Positions 11,885-22,700 of a stretch of 64,000 bases of DNA are shown here, in pieces. The number at the start of each line of letters is the position of its first letter. Position 1 is the stretch's first letter. The notes below the pieces were generated by a model. That model was not told the origin of the DNA. It did no database searches and saw nothing but the letters and a program-made list of their open reading frames with translations. The translations under genes were made by a program, and so were the position numbers. The stretch covers positions 2,957,001-3,021,000 of the forward strand of contig VICG01000002.1 of assembly GCA_008692225.1 (NCBI GenBank), written 5' to 3'. This DNA comes from Monilinia fructicola (Eukaryota; Ascomycota; Leotiomycetes; Helotiales; Sclerotiniaceae).

Positions 11885-12442
11885 TGTTGAAAAACGTTAG
11901 AACGATCACGTCTACGAGAAATATGATTACGGAGATATGACTGGCGCACAAGAGCTATTGGGTGGGAATTTGTACTTTTGGCGGAACAGGTATAGGCGTG
12001 GTTCTTTCATGACAGGTATCACATGCTAGAGCAGCTTTGGTAGTAGGTAAAGTGGGGCTGCATAAATTCCTGATCCATGGATAATCAAAGTATTGCATCC
12101 GCATTTTGACATGTTCTCAAATATTTGACTAATGGTCTAGTGTTTTCAATCTACGTTCAAAATCCGAATATGGACCTTTGTATTCGGGGGGGTTCTCTCC
12201 TCTACTGACTCGGCCCTCGCATGAAACCACTGCCCTTTTTGGAGGCGGTGATATCAATAACAATCATGATCAGCCCTGCTGCGATGTTAGGGATCAATAT
12301 GGCAGGTACACTTAGAACAATCAACCTCCCTGTACCCTACACGAAAAAATGTCAACTTCCAGCAATCATCTTACTTCCATACATCTAAAGGGGACTAACA
12401 ACTCGAAGTTCGACTTTTGGGATATACAAAGGCCAATCTATT
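11885..12442. other. Gap between WSS1 and the PEP-mutase-like pseudogene
   Basis: WSS1 3' flank and former promoter of the downstream pseudogene. No gene or repeat recognised. Confidence 0.5.
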
Positions 12443-13463
12443 ATGAGTACCGCCGCCGAGCTTCGAGCTCTCTTAGCTAATAACGGGGATTATATTATTG
12501 ATTGCCCGGGTGTATATGATGGCTCCACCACACGTCCTGCACTTGATGCGCGATTCAAATTTTTATAATGGCAAATTTCTGGCCCCAATAGTAACTGACA
12601 AGAATGGAATTAGACAGGTGCGGGGACATATACGTACTGTCTAGGTATCGCAGGTCTAGGCGTTACTACCATAAATGGCATGTAAGATAACGTATCAGTG
12701 ACAGCTAATATCTGCGCTACTGCTCCATTGGTCGCAGATGCTGATACTGTTTATAGAATTATGCAGATATGAATATTCTTATCAGGCCTGGGTGAACTTA
12801 ACATCAATACATTTGCCAGATATCACATGAGATATCATGGTACTGACAGCCCGCGAGGCCCCCTAATGATGTCTCGCACCGGTCGCCTCTCATATCTTCG
12901 CGGGTGTGGCCACTATGTATATCGAATATCAGGTCGTCAACAAATTGTGTGGCCACCTTCACAATAAAGTGCTTGTCCCCTCCCAGAACAGGTCTTGAAA
13001 TCCGAGCAGCAGCTCTCAAACGAGGGGAATTGAGGGCGGATATAGTGACTTTTGCAAGAGCTGATACGTTAGCCGATCAATGGTATGATGCTTCTGTAAT
13101 ACGACTACATACAGCAGTAAATTCAGGGTCCGTTCTAGTATGTTTAGATGATCTGGGATATTCATAGGAAGCGAAGAGAGCTTATAGGGAATTGAATAAG
13201 AAAAGAATACTATGTTTATTTGATTGTGTTCCCGGTGGCATGTATCCAGTGCTCAGCGTTAAAGAAGCGAGGAAATGTAGATAAAGCTTGGTTATTATAC
13301 CTACATTTTAGCACTAGGGACCGTTTATGAGAGTGTGGGAAAATCATATAAAGAGCTGTTGGAAGACAGGAATTCCAAAGGAAATAGAGGTGCAGTGATG
13401 GACCTTTTCGATGGTTGTCGGTTGAAAGAAGCTCCGAAGTTTTCTCGAAGTACTACTGATTAA
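12443..13463 (+). pseudogene. Isocitrate lyase/PEP mutase superfamily pseudogene
   Basis: A decayed member of the isocitrate lyase/PEP mutase family (enzymes acting on C-C or C-P bonds of small oxo-acids). Family landmarks appear in order but in different frames and broken by stops. They are MSTAAELRALLA with CPGVYDG at the start, then TGAGT, APLVADADT (the DADTG metal site), LNINTF, RGCGH, IRAAALKRGELRADIVTFARADT (the IARTDA strand), VPGGMYPVLSVKEAR and a C-terminal MDLFDGC. A fossil intron remains at 12571-12613: it ends in CTGAC...TTAG, but its donor is now GC and one base is missing just upstream, where YMTGAGT is expected. Further stops include TAA at the first exon end and TAA after INGM. 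It is clearly non-functional as read. Which family member it was cannot be told. Confidence 0.8.
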
Positions 13464-13930
13464 GCGAGGTATAAATCTCGTCAGGGGTAGAAAGCAACTA
13501 CTTATTGGCTATATACCATGACATAACTATCTTGACTTACTAGTCTCCTACAATCACCCCATAGCTTACTAGTTGGAAACTATGCTCAACATTTGTTTGC
13601 ACTCAAAGCTAGCGTGGAAGACTAAGAATATTTGAAGTCTTGTTCCGTGGTTCATAAGAATATTCGGATTTGCGCACACTAAGGTGTTTCACGCAAAAAG
13701 AAAGCAAGGACTTTTACTCAAACACTGCGTGCAGTCATTGGCGGTCAGAAGGGCTCAGACACAATACCTCCCTACATGGAGAACATTCGGTTCTGCCAAG
13801 CATACCCGGTAAAGCTTCGTTTTATTCTTCTTTGCAAGGCTCAGAAGCTTTACAGCTCGCTGCTATAAAATTCGCTTTTCAACTCTAGTACAGTAGATTC
13901 TTCTGTCAAAGCACGTTTAAGTTCTAAAAT

Positions 13931-14570
13931 ATGCACAAAGAGTTTTGCAGCTCTCCATCGACTGATAACTTCACGATGGAGATTCCTCAAGTGATTCCAT
14001 CCTTCTCATTGTTCAAGGAATATGTTGCAACAGGACATCTAATTCCCATCATCATACATCGGTCCGAGAGTGCATCTTGGTATGATTTATTGACTGCCAT
14101 GAGCGATTTTTTGGGCCTCAAACCTTGCAAAATATGGCAATGAACCATTTCATATTGTGGTTATCAGACTTGAAGAGACCGATGATGGCCAAGTGGCGAA
14201 TCTATGCACTCTGCAGTCTGGCTATTTGGTGAACAAGGAAGCCATGCAGATTCTATTCTTCACCTATTTTCTGTGGCACATCCCGCAGTTGTGGGGGGCT
14301 TTTGCAATCAGAAATGGATGGGGCAGTCTACCAACTACTGGGCAGTGTAGGTTGGTACAGAGTTTGGTGGAGGAAAAAGATGGAAATGGAAAAGGGTTAT
14401 ACCTTCCAGGAAGAATCCGCTCAGCTTTCATATTCGTAGAAATACCGAACCATGCTCTAAGTAGCCTATTGGTTGAAAGGAAGGTCTTGATCCCAGCGAT
14501 TGTGACGAATAATACAAATGCCGACTATCTTTCAAAAAATTTTAAATATAACGATGGCAAAATTTATTGA
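13931..14570 (+). pseudogene. Orphan ORF broken by one frameshift (unrecognised)
   Basis: Two adjacent open frames read as one protein if a single base is shifted near 14120-14130. The first (from 13931) runs MHKEFCSSPS... to SDFLGLK. The second continues LAKYGNEPFHIVVIRLEETD and ends NADYLSKNFKYNDGKIY at 14570. No splice sites fit the join. I recognise no domain. The frames are longer and more protein-like than the surroundings, so a decayed lineage-specific gene is my reading. A chance frame pair is the alternative. Confidence 0.35.
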
Positions 14571-14880
14571 TATTTCCAGATCTTTACGAAACCGCTTACA
14601 AGTGAGGAATGTATTAGTATTCTTTCTGGTGATAATTCATTTTAAAAATACATATATAATCTATAACTGCGTCTGTCTGGAAAATTGTTCTTCACCATTG
14701 CATGCCGAATTAACACCATGACTCGGGAAATATACCAAAACTAATTTGTATTGATGCACGCCGCTTGCTTCTTGCGTAGAGTGTTTCGCTGTTTACCACA
14801 TACATCTCAAGGACATAAGATACTCCCAAGCCAGGAAGCCTCATCATGCACTGCATGCCTTTATGCATTGAGTACAAGCA

Positions 14881-16259
14881 TCATGCTGATTGCGATAACT
14901 CCCCCTTGACTTTCTTGACTTTCTTGATATTAGAACTTGAGGCGGGTACTACCTCAAGGATGCCCATCACTATTCTCGGCATATGTAGTTGTGATGCCGT
15001 TCCTAAACCGCAACACCTTTTCGGCACTCTCGAAAAATCTGGCACCGCCAGTGTGATTTTACAGGGGGTACCAGAATCTTTAAATCTCTTCCAGCGTTCA
15101 TCATGTCCTCTAGGGCCCATTCGAAGCACAACAATCATCATCGCAAAACAGTATCCCATTTGCCAGATATCCGACATCAGGGTGCTTTCAACGTGTTTGA
15201 ATGAATGACTCAAGCCATCCGCGAGTCCTTTGAAGATAAGAGCAATTTGCTTTTGGGTTCGTCCACCATTCCTGATAAATCATAGATTTGATGACGTCTT
15301 TCTCTAGTAGTCACTTTAGCGAATGAAAGACTCGGCTATGTGCGAAGTTCATGGTTCGGTGACGAATTAAATGCTAGTAGGTTGTCCAACAGTTTCGTAG
15401 ACATCCACAAGAGAGAGAACATTCGAATGTGCACATCATGACAAAGTACGTTTTCTGGCTTTTGTTGTGAGGTTATCCGTCCATCTGCTTGACTGCGAAC
15501 ACCCCTCAGCCCTCTTATCTTCCGCCTTGTACACAATACCAAAACTGCCTTCAGCTTTGGTACTTCAGCCTACATCTCGGTATGGTTATTGGGCAGGGCA
15601 CGAATACGTGTAAATATGATGTGGATCGGATCCAGTATATAGCATATCTATAATTTCATATATCGAGTGCCTGAATAACAGTTAGAATGGTTTAATTGTG
15701 ACGACAGCCGAGTTAGGGTTCGCACACAAGCAGTACGCCTCCGTGAGAAGTATCCTTAAGGCATCATTTTTCATGTTCTCGGATAAGTTCGAGCCTGATT
15801 TTGGGGCCATCCGAGGCGATGCTTCGTGTGACAAGGCGGGATAGTATGTATTTGAAGATAGGAAGCCCTTATCCAAAAGACAGATCCATAATTTGGTCTA
15901 GTGTACTTTTTGTGCTTTATTTGTTGTGGGGACGTCTAATTACCTTCATCTAACATATTTGCAATGATGCTGGTTTTTCTCCTGCACTCTTCCAATGTGA
16001 GGTGCAAATCTTTCGTACATCTGTCGTATGGCACCGCACTCAATTTTGTAGGGAAGTTTGCGCAACTCTCGGTATTTTGAGGGGAGCAGATATCCCAGAA
16101 TTGTCGGAACTTGGAGATTGATTGACTGCAGAACACGGCAAGATCCTTGAGCTGATTTCGCAATACAGGGTTTTGAAATTCTGAGGATCGGAGAAGAAGT
16201 CTGTGGCAAATTTGCTCTGTTTCTTGAAACACAGGAGGATATTCTGCCGAAGAAAGCAT
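14881..16259 (-). pseudogene. Protein kinase pseudogene
   Basis: On the minus strand, kinase-domain pieces appear in order but are broken by frameshifts and stops. A glycine-rich loop GSFGIVYKAEDKRAEG lies at about 15523-15549 and upstream. It is followed, one frame away, by VFAVKQM with the catalytic lysine (about 15485-15502). Then comes HSNVLSLVDVYETVG with FVTEP (about 15350-15425, with in-frame TAA and TGA), and later SDIWQMGYCFA (subdomain IX, about 15150-15180). Upstream, 15936-16259 encodes an N-terminal extension (MLSSAEYPPVFQETEQICHR). Activation-loop and HRD motifs could not be found intact. The lesions include a TGA where the family expects Trp. It is not functional as read; the subfamily is unknown. 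Confidence 0.75.
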
Positions 16260-18020
16260 CGTGTTTCCAAAGAAGCAAACCTTTGAGACGAGGCAAAAAG
16301 ATGGCTCGCAATTTTAGGGATCAAATATATGTTCGACGACGGAAACTCAGGCTTTATAGTTGGCTTTCTTACATGCTATAATCCATGCTTTGAGCTATTG
16401 CTGCTTTGTAATTTAATTGATAAGATATATGAAGTTGCACCTAAGCAATGACTCGGTCAGGGAAACAAGATAGGGGGACAGCACAAAAACAACTCGCCAA
16501 ACTAGGCGCATTGTACTATTTCTGTATCAAGAAAAAGAAACTTCTGCTTACAAGCTCTCCTGCAGCCATCTGCCGAGCTTGAGGATGAGCAATCAATCTG
16601 TGATATTTGACAGGGACAGGAAAGTGCCATTGAAGAGGCATTCGTGCCCAGTTAATTTCTTACCACTGAACAAAACTATTATCTTTCCAAAACCAAATAG
16701 TGTGAGGTACATTTTTGACTATCACTTCTCGACATAGATTACTTCTCAAAAATGATACCCCAACTGTATAGACATCAGGGTGTCGATGTGGAGCCGATGA
16801 ACATATTCACCCACGTGCAAGTGGCGCTGAGAATAGCATCCTTCATATCGGTCCCAAAACAAAGTCGATTTGAACCATGAAGTTCCATTTCCAATAGTTG
16901 ATTACAGTTATATGCAATAGACGAGCTTATCGCGTGGCCATAAAAAGAGAAGAAACCAATGCAAGCATGGCTAATTCGTAAACCCAAAGCAGAAAAATAC
17001 CTCAATACACAACTATTAGATTGATAACTTGATACAGTTAAACATCAATAAATATAAGTATCAAACGATAACAATAATAATGCTTATTGAATTTCTTGAA
17101 ATAGTATATAATAGAATTACACAGGGCCTTTAGCCAACCAACTCTTCAATACATAGTGTGTAACCATTACTAGACTTCATAGTTTTTCAAATAAAGCCAC
17201 TCAAATTAATCTTCTGTGGATTGTATTTTTACGGCCATTGGCAGCTGCGTGTTGATAATTATAGTGAAAGCAACCCCTGCTTCAAACAATGATAAAGCCA
17301 GCGATCAAGGATTTATATGCATGTATCCGCATTGCCTGGCCCTGGTTGCTTCCAGAACAGGACACTAACTTGCACATACCAGATTGGCATCAAGTCTGGT
17401 AATGAGATAGAAAGATGATATTTGCAGGATCGCGATAAGGTTATTTGGCGTATAGTCCAACTGGGGTGAGGTTGAGGATCACTCATTCACCCATGTGCAG
17501 GAGCAAGGATCCCTTTCCTGTAACTTGGAACTCCTTCACCTCGACTTCGGGCCAAGAGATTAATTACAACTGTATGAAGGCAAATATAAAGAGGTAGAGG
17601 GTGCGCCTTGCAATGCAACCACAGGCAAAGATCGCCAGTTCAAAACAGGAAAACGAGGCTATATTGAATACTACATGATTTAGTTGATGCGACTAAGCAT
17701 AAATGAAAGGAAGATACCGGTATTAAACTTTCAATAATATATACAATCGTCATTGATCAAATTTTCTTTGCCTATCATGTATTTTTTCGATGGAATTGCA
17801 GAGAAGTTTTGACCCAACCAACAGTTCAATGCATAGTGCATACCCCCATGGCTCTTCAACCCAAACCGAAAACCCGTTTAAAACACAAAAAGGTGTGCTA
17901 CCCATTCATCTAACGCTGTGTAACCATCCCACGCCGCTAAAACCTCCATTCGATCCACATAATCCATCATAAACCCTGAAATTGACGCCACGTCTCGGTT
18001 AGCCAGTCTCCACCCCTTCA
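16260..18020. other. Gene-poor stretch
   Basis: Only short open frames occur, for example a 76-codon minus frame at 16775-17005, without a domain or splice pattern I can support. Composition is moderately AT-rich. It may contain more decayed sequence. Confidence 0.5.
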
Positions 18021-18560
18021 TCAATTGCTTTTCCTCCAATCAACTTCGACGCCTCTCAGACTATCATATTTGTCGGGAAGTTTATTCCAAAGCGCGTTTG
18101 TCGTATTACCATAGCTTAGCTCTTCATTGAGTAGCCTCAAAGTGATAGTTTTCGGAAGGACTTCCGAGAAGGGAAATAATGACGTGGACTTGCGTGCCTT
18201 GAGAAGTGAGTGGGAGAAGCCTGGATTTTGTGATTGTAGAGGAACATGAGGATTGTGGATTGTATGCAGGTGATAATGCTGGGGTGGGCACATAAAGTTG
18301 GATTTTGCAATTAAGTTGAATTGGGTATCATCGATTATTTGAAAAGTGGAGGAGGATGAGGCACCACAATGAAAGCACAAGAATATCGGGGCTCTTTTGG
18401 AAACATTGAATTGATCTTGTTGCCGCAAGCATCGAGGACTAAAGAAGAACGGTGGAGGTTCCTCTATGTATGGAGTGGGTGTTGTAGAAGATCTTACCGA
18501 GGCGGGCGAATCTATCGATGAGGTTTTACATGCATGTGTTGGTGTAAGACTTAGCAGCAT
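18021..18560 (-). CDS. Hypothetical protein, 179 aa
   Basis: A single open frame starts MLLSLTPTHACKTSS and ends DSLRGVEVDWRKSN. It is Ser/Pro-rich with a CFHCG dipeptide pair near residue 70 and a more helical C-terminus (TITLRLLNEELSYGNTTNALW). I recognise no family. It lies 0.5 kb downstream of the Clr5-like gene on the same strand. It could be a lineage-specific gene, the remnant of one, or a chance frame. Confidence 0.35.
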   Translation of the reverse strand: MLLSLTPTHACKTSSIDSPASVRSSTTPTPYIEEPPPFFFSPRCLRQQDQFNVSKRAPIFLCFHCGASSSSTFQIIDDTQFNLIAKSNFMCPPQHYHLHTIHNPHVPLQSQNPGFSHSLLKARKSTSLFPFSEVLPKTITLRLLNEELSYGNTTNALWNKLPDKYDSLRGVEVDWRKSN

Positions 18561-19082
18561 AGAAGAGCGGTGGAATATGTAGTGTAACTGCTGTCTAGAT
18601 TTCAGTAGATGATACTGTTACACGACAGGTGGAACTTTTCAATCTGTTGATCTGATCCGATCCCACTCGATATTGCTGCGGACTATTGTATGCCAAAAGA
18701 AAGAAGTCTCGTATATGCTACAGTTCGGAAAAGAAATAGAGTGATATCTATCTAGATAATTTCAGCGCACGGAAAATGATCCTCAGATGCAGGGTATACC
18801 AAACCAGATCTGCAACTACAACAACCGAATAAAGAAACTCCTGACTGCCGCCATCGCCATGGCATCTACGAACCTTGTATAACCCTCATATCCTGATCGC
18901 CTAGCCTATTGCAGTCATTAAACCCGTCGCTGTGAGCGAATGTCCATCACCAGCTCCCAAAACATATATAGCGCGCTCCAATAAGATGGCAAGAAAAAAA
19001 CTCCATTATCCATTACACCGATTTCATCTTATATATTCCCAGAAAAGGAAACATCCGAAAATCAAAAACAAACAACAATAAA

Positions 19083-19799
19083 TCACTTTTTCCCGTAGTC
19101 TGGATCCCTCATCGTAAGAGCACATTTAATTCTCTTGGTGCTAGAACTCTCGAGCTCGCTTCGGCACTTCTCATTTAATCTTCCCCATAATTCCTGTGAA
19201 GTTTCGAGATCGACGGCTCTTCGTTCATGGTCTTGAAGATCGAGCGAGTGAAATTCAATGGGCGTTAGGACGTTGAGAATGGTATCTAAACCTTCCAGGA
19301 CCGGTTGAGATAGGGGTCATGTTGTGAGAGGGAAATAGTTATCGGAGATAGATGTAGTGATTGTCGCATCGATAATAGTGGGGAAAGTTGGGTCGATTGT
19401 GATTCGTGTTGTTAGAAGAGAAGAACTTTGCTTGTAGCTGAGAGGTACTAATTGCGTGGTCGCAGATACGATAGAAGAACCATCATCGTTTTCCTGAATA
19501 GACAAGGGCTGGTCAGCGTTGGGGACGATAGTCCAATCTTTGGGATCGTACGGACGTGGAGTAAGTAAATTCCAATTTGAGAGATAGGAGTGAAGAGTGT
19601 GTGGCCTATAAAAGTGTTAGTAGGTGAAATGGAAGAGAACTGTAGAAGGATGCACGCACGTGACATTAATTTGATGAATGTGGAGCAAATTGACAATCTC
19701 CTCCTCAGATTTCTTGTCAACGATGAAAAGTTCTGTGATCCAGTACCTATGCAAGTCTAGAAGTTGTTCGACGGTAAACTCAATACTTTGAACTTCCAT
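19083..19799 (-). pseudogene. Clr5-domain-like protein with one in-frame stop
   Basis: Exon 1 (19660-19799) encodes MEVQSIEFTVEQLLDLHRYW and so on. A 54 bp intron (19606-19659, GTGCGT, CTAAC branch, TATAG) joins in frame to exon 2. The spliced start has the pattern of a fungal Clr5 domain: LHRYWITELFIVDKKSEEEI ... INVTPHTLHSYLSNWNL. Exon 2 meets a TGA at 19317-19319 after FPLTT. The same frame then continues with coding-like sequence (PLSQPVLEGLDTILNV ... KRIKCALTMRDPDYGKK) to a TGA at 19083. So either the protein is a 133-residue product ending at 19317, or the gene is a pseudogene with one nonsense change. No splice pair removing the stop was convincing. Confidence 0.55.
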
Positions 19800-22700
19800 T
19801 TTAACTCTTCAAAAGACGAGAGTTGATGTTGATAGTGAAGTGCTAGTGTCAAGAAGTATAACGTAGGGGGAAGTTTGAAGAGAGGAACTGACTCAAGCTT
19901 AGGGTGGCAAGGCCATATTAATATATGAAGGGTCCTTGTCGTCCAGACAGACGAGAAGCGGAGATGGTAACTTCCCGGTAAGACACACGCAAGGCAAATC
20001 TACGAGGCAAACTATTTTCCTCTTGATACTGCATCAAGAAATTTTAGCAGGGCGGAAGATATTGAATCCTAGTCGAATAGTAGAATTTAGGAAAATGATT
20101 ACCCGCTGAGGCACCCACCAATAAACATGAACACCGATTGACAAAACTGGTGTGGCTTGCATATACGTGGAGATGGTCGAGGGGGAAGAGTAGTTTGGAC
20201 GATGTTACGAGAAACACATGGACGGCCCTGAAGACTATTCAAAAACCTTGTAGATAGATACATATACCATACCCACGGTATCGGGTATCTTGAAGACCCA
20301 AAATAGTGGATTACTTTGCGGCAGATGGCGTATTTGATTGAAATTATAGCATTAAGGTCAAATTGTGAGCTAAGTGTGTTTTTGATATCTTTTTGGGGAT
20401 CTCCCGAATATGATGCAGAAGCGGTGAAGAACTCGGATCATAGAGGAATGAGGTTGACGTTATGAAGTTTGTTTTTTCCCTGTGTGTTCGCCGGGTAGAT
20501 ATTTTATACCCGCTGTTACAACAGAGAATTGGAGGGCGAACCAGGGTAACCATTCAAGGTACAAGCACAACCGGAGTGCGATGTGTCAGAAGAGGCTGAG
20601 CGAAAAGTACATGTTTTTCTCTCTATTATATCTTCAGTTTGGATATATGTTTGGGTGGCTCAGTTGCAAACATGTATCAAGGTTCTGGAGAAATATTAAC
20701 CAGAAATTGTCCTCCAACGGTCTTACTCGTCAGCCACAAGACCTGAAAGGAGCAATAGGAAAGCTCAATGTCTTGGTCTGTTGACAAGCATTTGAGCCGG
20801 GGTAGTAGTCACGAAATATGAGAAAACCGTTCGTTGCTGAACCTTTAGGCTTTCGAATCGGCTATTCCGCTTAAAACTAAGTTCGAGTTTTGACCACACT
20901 CGTTCGACAATTATACGTACGTGTGGTTCGGGTGGTGAATAATGCAAATGGGGTACGACCGGATTTTTCGGGTTAATTTCCGCTAACGAACCTTTCAGGC
21001 TTGTTGCAGGTATTCCGTATGGGAGCCGTCTGTCCAGGTTAGACTTCTCAGTATATGATAAAATTTGTTCCCATTCTGCTGTAAGACCGGCCCATGTTTA
21101 GGAGCGGATCAGCTCTTTGTCATCTAATGTCAAATATACTAAGGATCCATGGATCCTAATGAAGAAGTATATCCGACCATTGAGGTATGTAGGGTTTGTT
21201 GATATCGAATCATAAGTAATGTCGGTAGTCAAGTTTTCAGCTCTTGGTCCATGATCCCGTAACCCGCCAATCAGAAGCCCGATGTAATCTTTTAGTGTGC
21301 TGAAGTCCTTCTTTTGGATACCGTAGGTCTAGGTTTAACACCAGGGTTTCTGAATATGAAATCTGTCATAGGAGAGAAGGAGAATAAATCAGTTGATCTT
21401 TGAGACGTAGTCACCTTATCTAGGTCCGTGTGCCCATCATCCCAGCCATAATGGACCCCCATAATGAACCATTGAACCCATAAAAACGATTGTCAAAGCG
21501 CTCACGATGTAATAATGAATGTGGCATGCAATAATACTGCAATAATACTGCTGTGCCATCGGTGCGGAGTTGCGGCACCCCCAAACTATCCGGATCGGAT
21601 GGAGATTTCGGTGCCACAAACGTCAAAAGATGTGGCAGCGAATACAACCTGCTACTCGAGCCGGAATCCGTTTTCGGCATAGATCAGCTAATGCAATCAA
21701 GTTAAATCCCTTTTCAACGGCCACTTGCATTTTGAGGCATTAACTCCTGCACCGACGGCTGGATGTTTCTACTGTGCAGACACCATGTGGAAAACACATG
21801 TTAACATGGGTTGGAAGTCCCAATTATTGCAAACAAAGGAGAATATGAAGTTTATGAGAGTTCCCCGGCCAAATCGTTCCATTTCCCAGTTGTTTGAGAT
21901 AGACTCGCAAACATTCCGATATCCCCGAGTAAACTTTTTCCTTCTTTTTTGATAATAAACGCCGTATCCGCTCAGTTCATATCTCGCTTAGCGGGGTAGT
22001 ACAGAGAGCCTTTCCTATGCAAGATCGAACTCAATTTTAGCAACGCCAGTTGCTATTTACATCGTAGATCAGCATCATCAGAGAAGGAAGAAGAACCTCA
22101 TATGAAACAGAAAGTTGGTACGTGAAGATATACCCTACCTTTTTGCACAATCATTTACTATTTCGGGAAAAGCAAGGCGAGTCTTATTGTGATCGTCCTC
22201 GGCAGATATATTTCCCTCAATGTCCCTTAGATGCCTCTGAGGTATGTGCAAGCCTCGACCGCTCTGATTCACCTAATTAGGAGTATTCGAGGGGCCGAGT
22301 AATAAGGTTAGCTCTAACAAGGTAGGGATTATACGTTCGGATTATTTCTAAAAGCGAATGTATATATAATATATACGACCAAATAAGGATACATCTCGAT
22401 TGTTTTTGTTTGCTTGATAGCTCTCTAGTTGAGGGTTCAATGGCCGAAGAATCACGAGGTGAAGTATAGTAATTTCATCAAATAATTTGCATAACCTAGC
22501 AGCGCTATCTTTTACACTAGTCCAACAATAGGCGGATATATATAGGGGATAGAGACTTCCTACCTAGTAGATATACTTTCTCTCAAAGTACTTCTTTAAT
22601 TTCATCGAATCTAAATGATTTTATCGTTTAAATCGAAATTGCAATTGATTCGATGTTTTAATGAAAAGTTTATATGACGAATGTATTGAGGTATGGTGTT

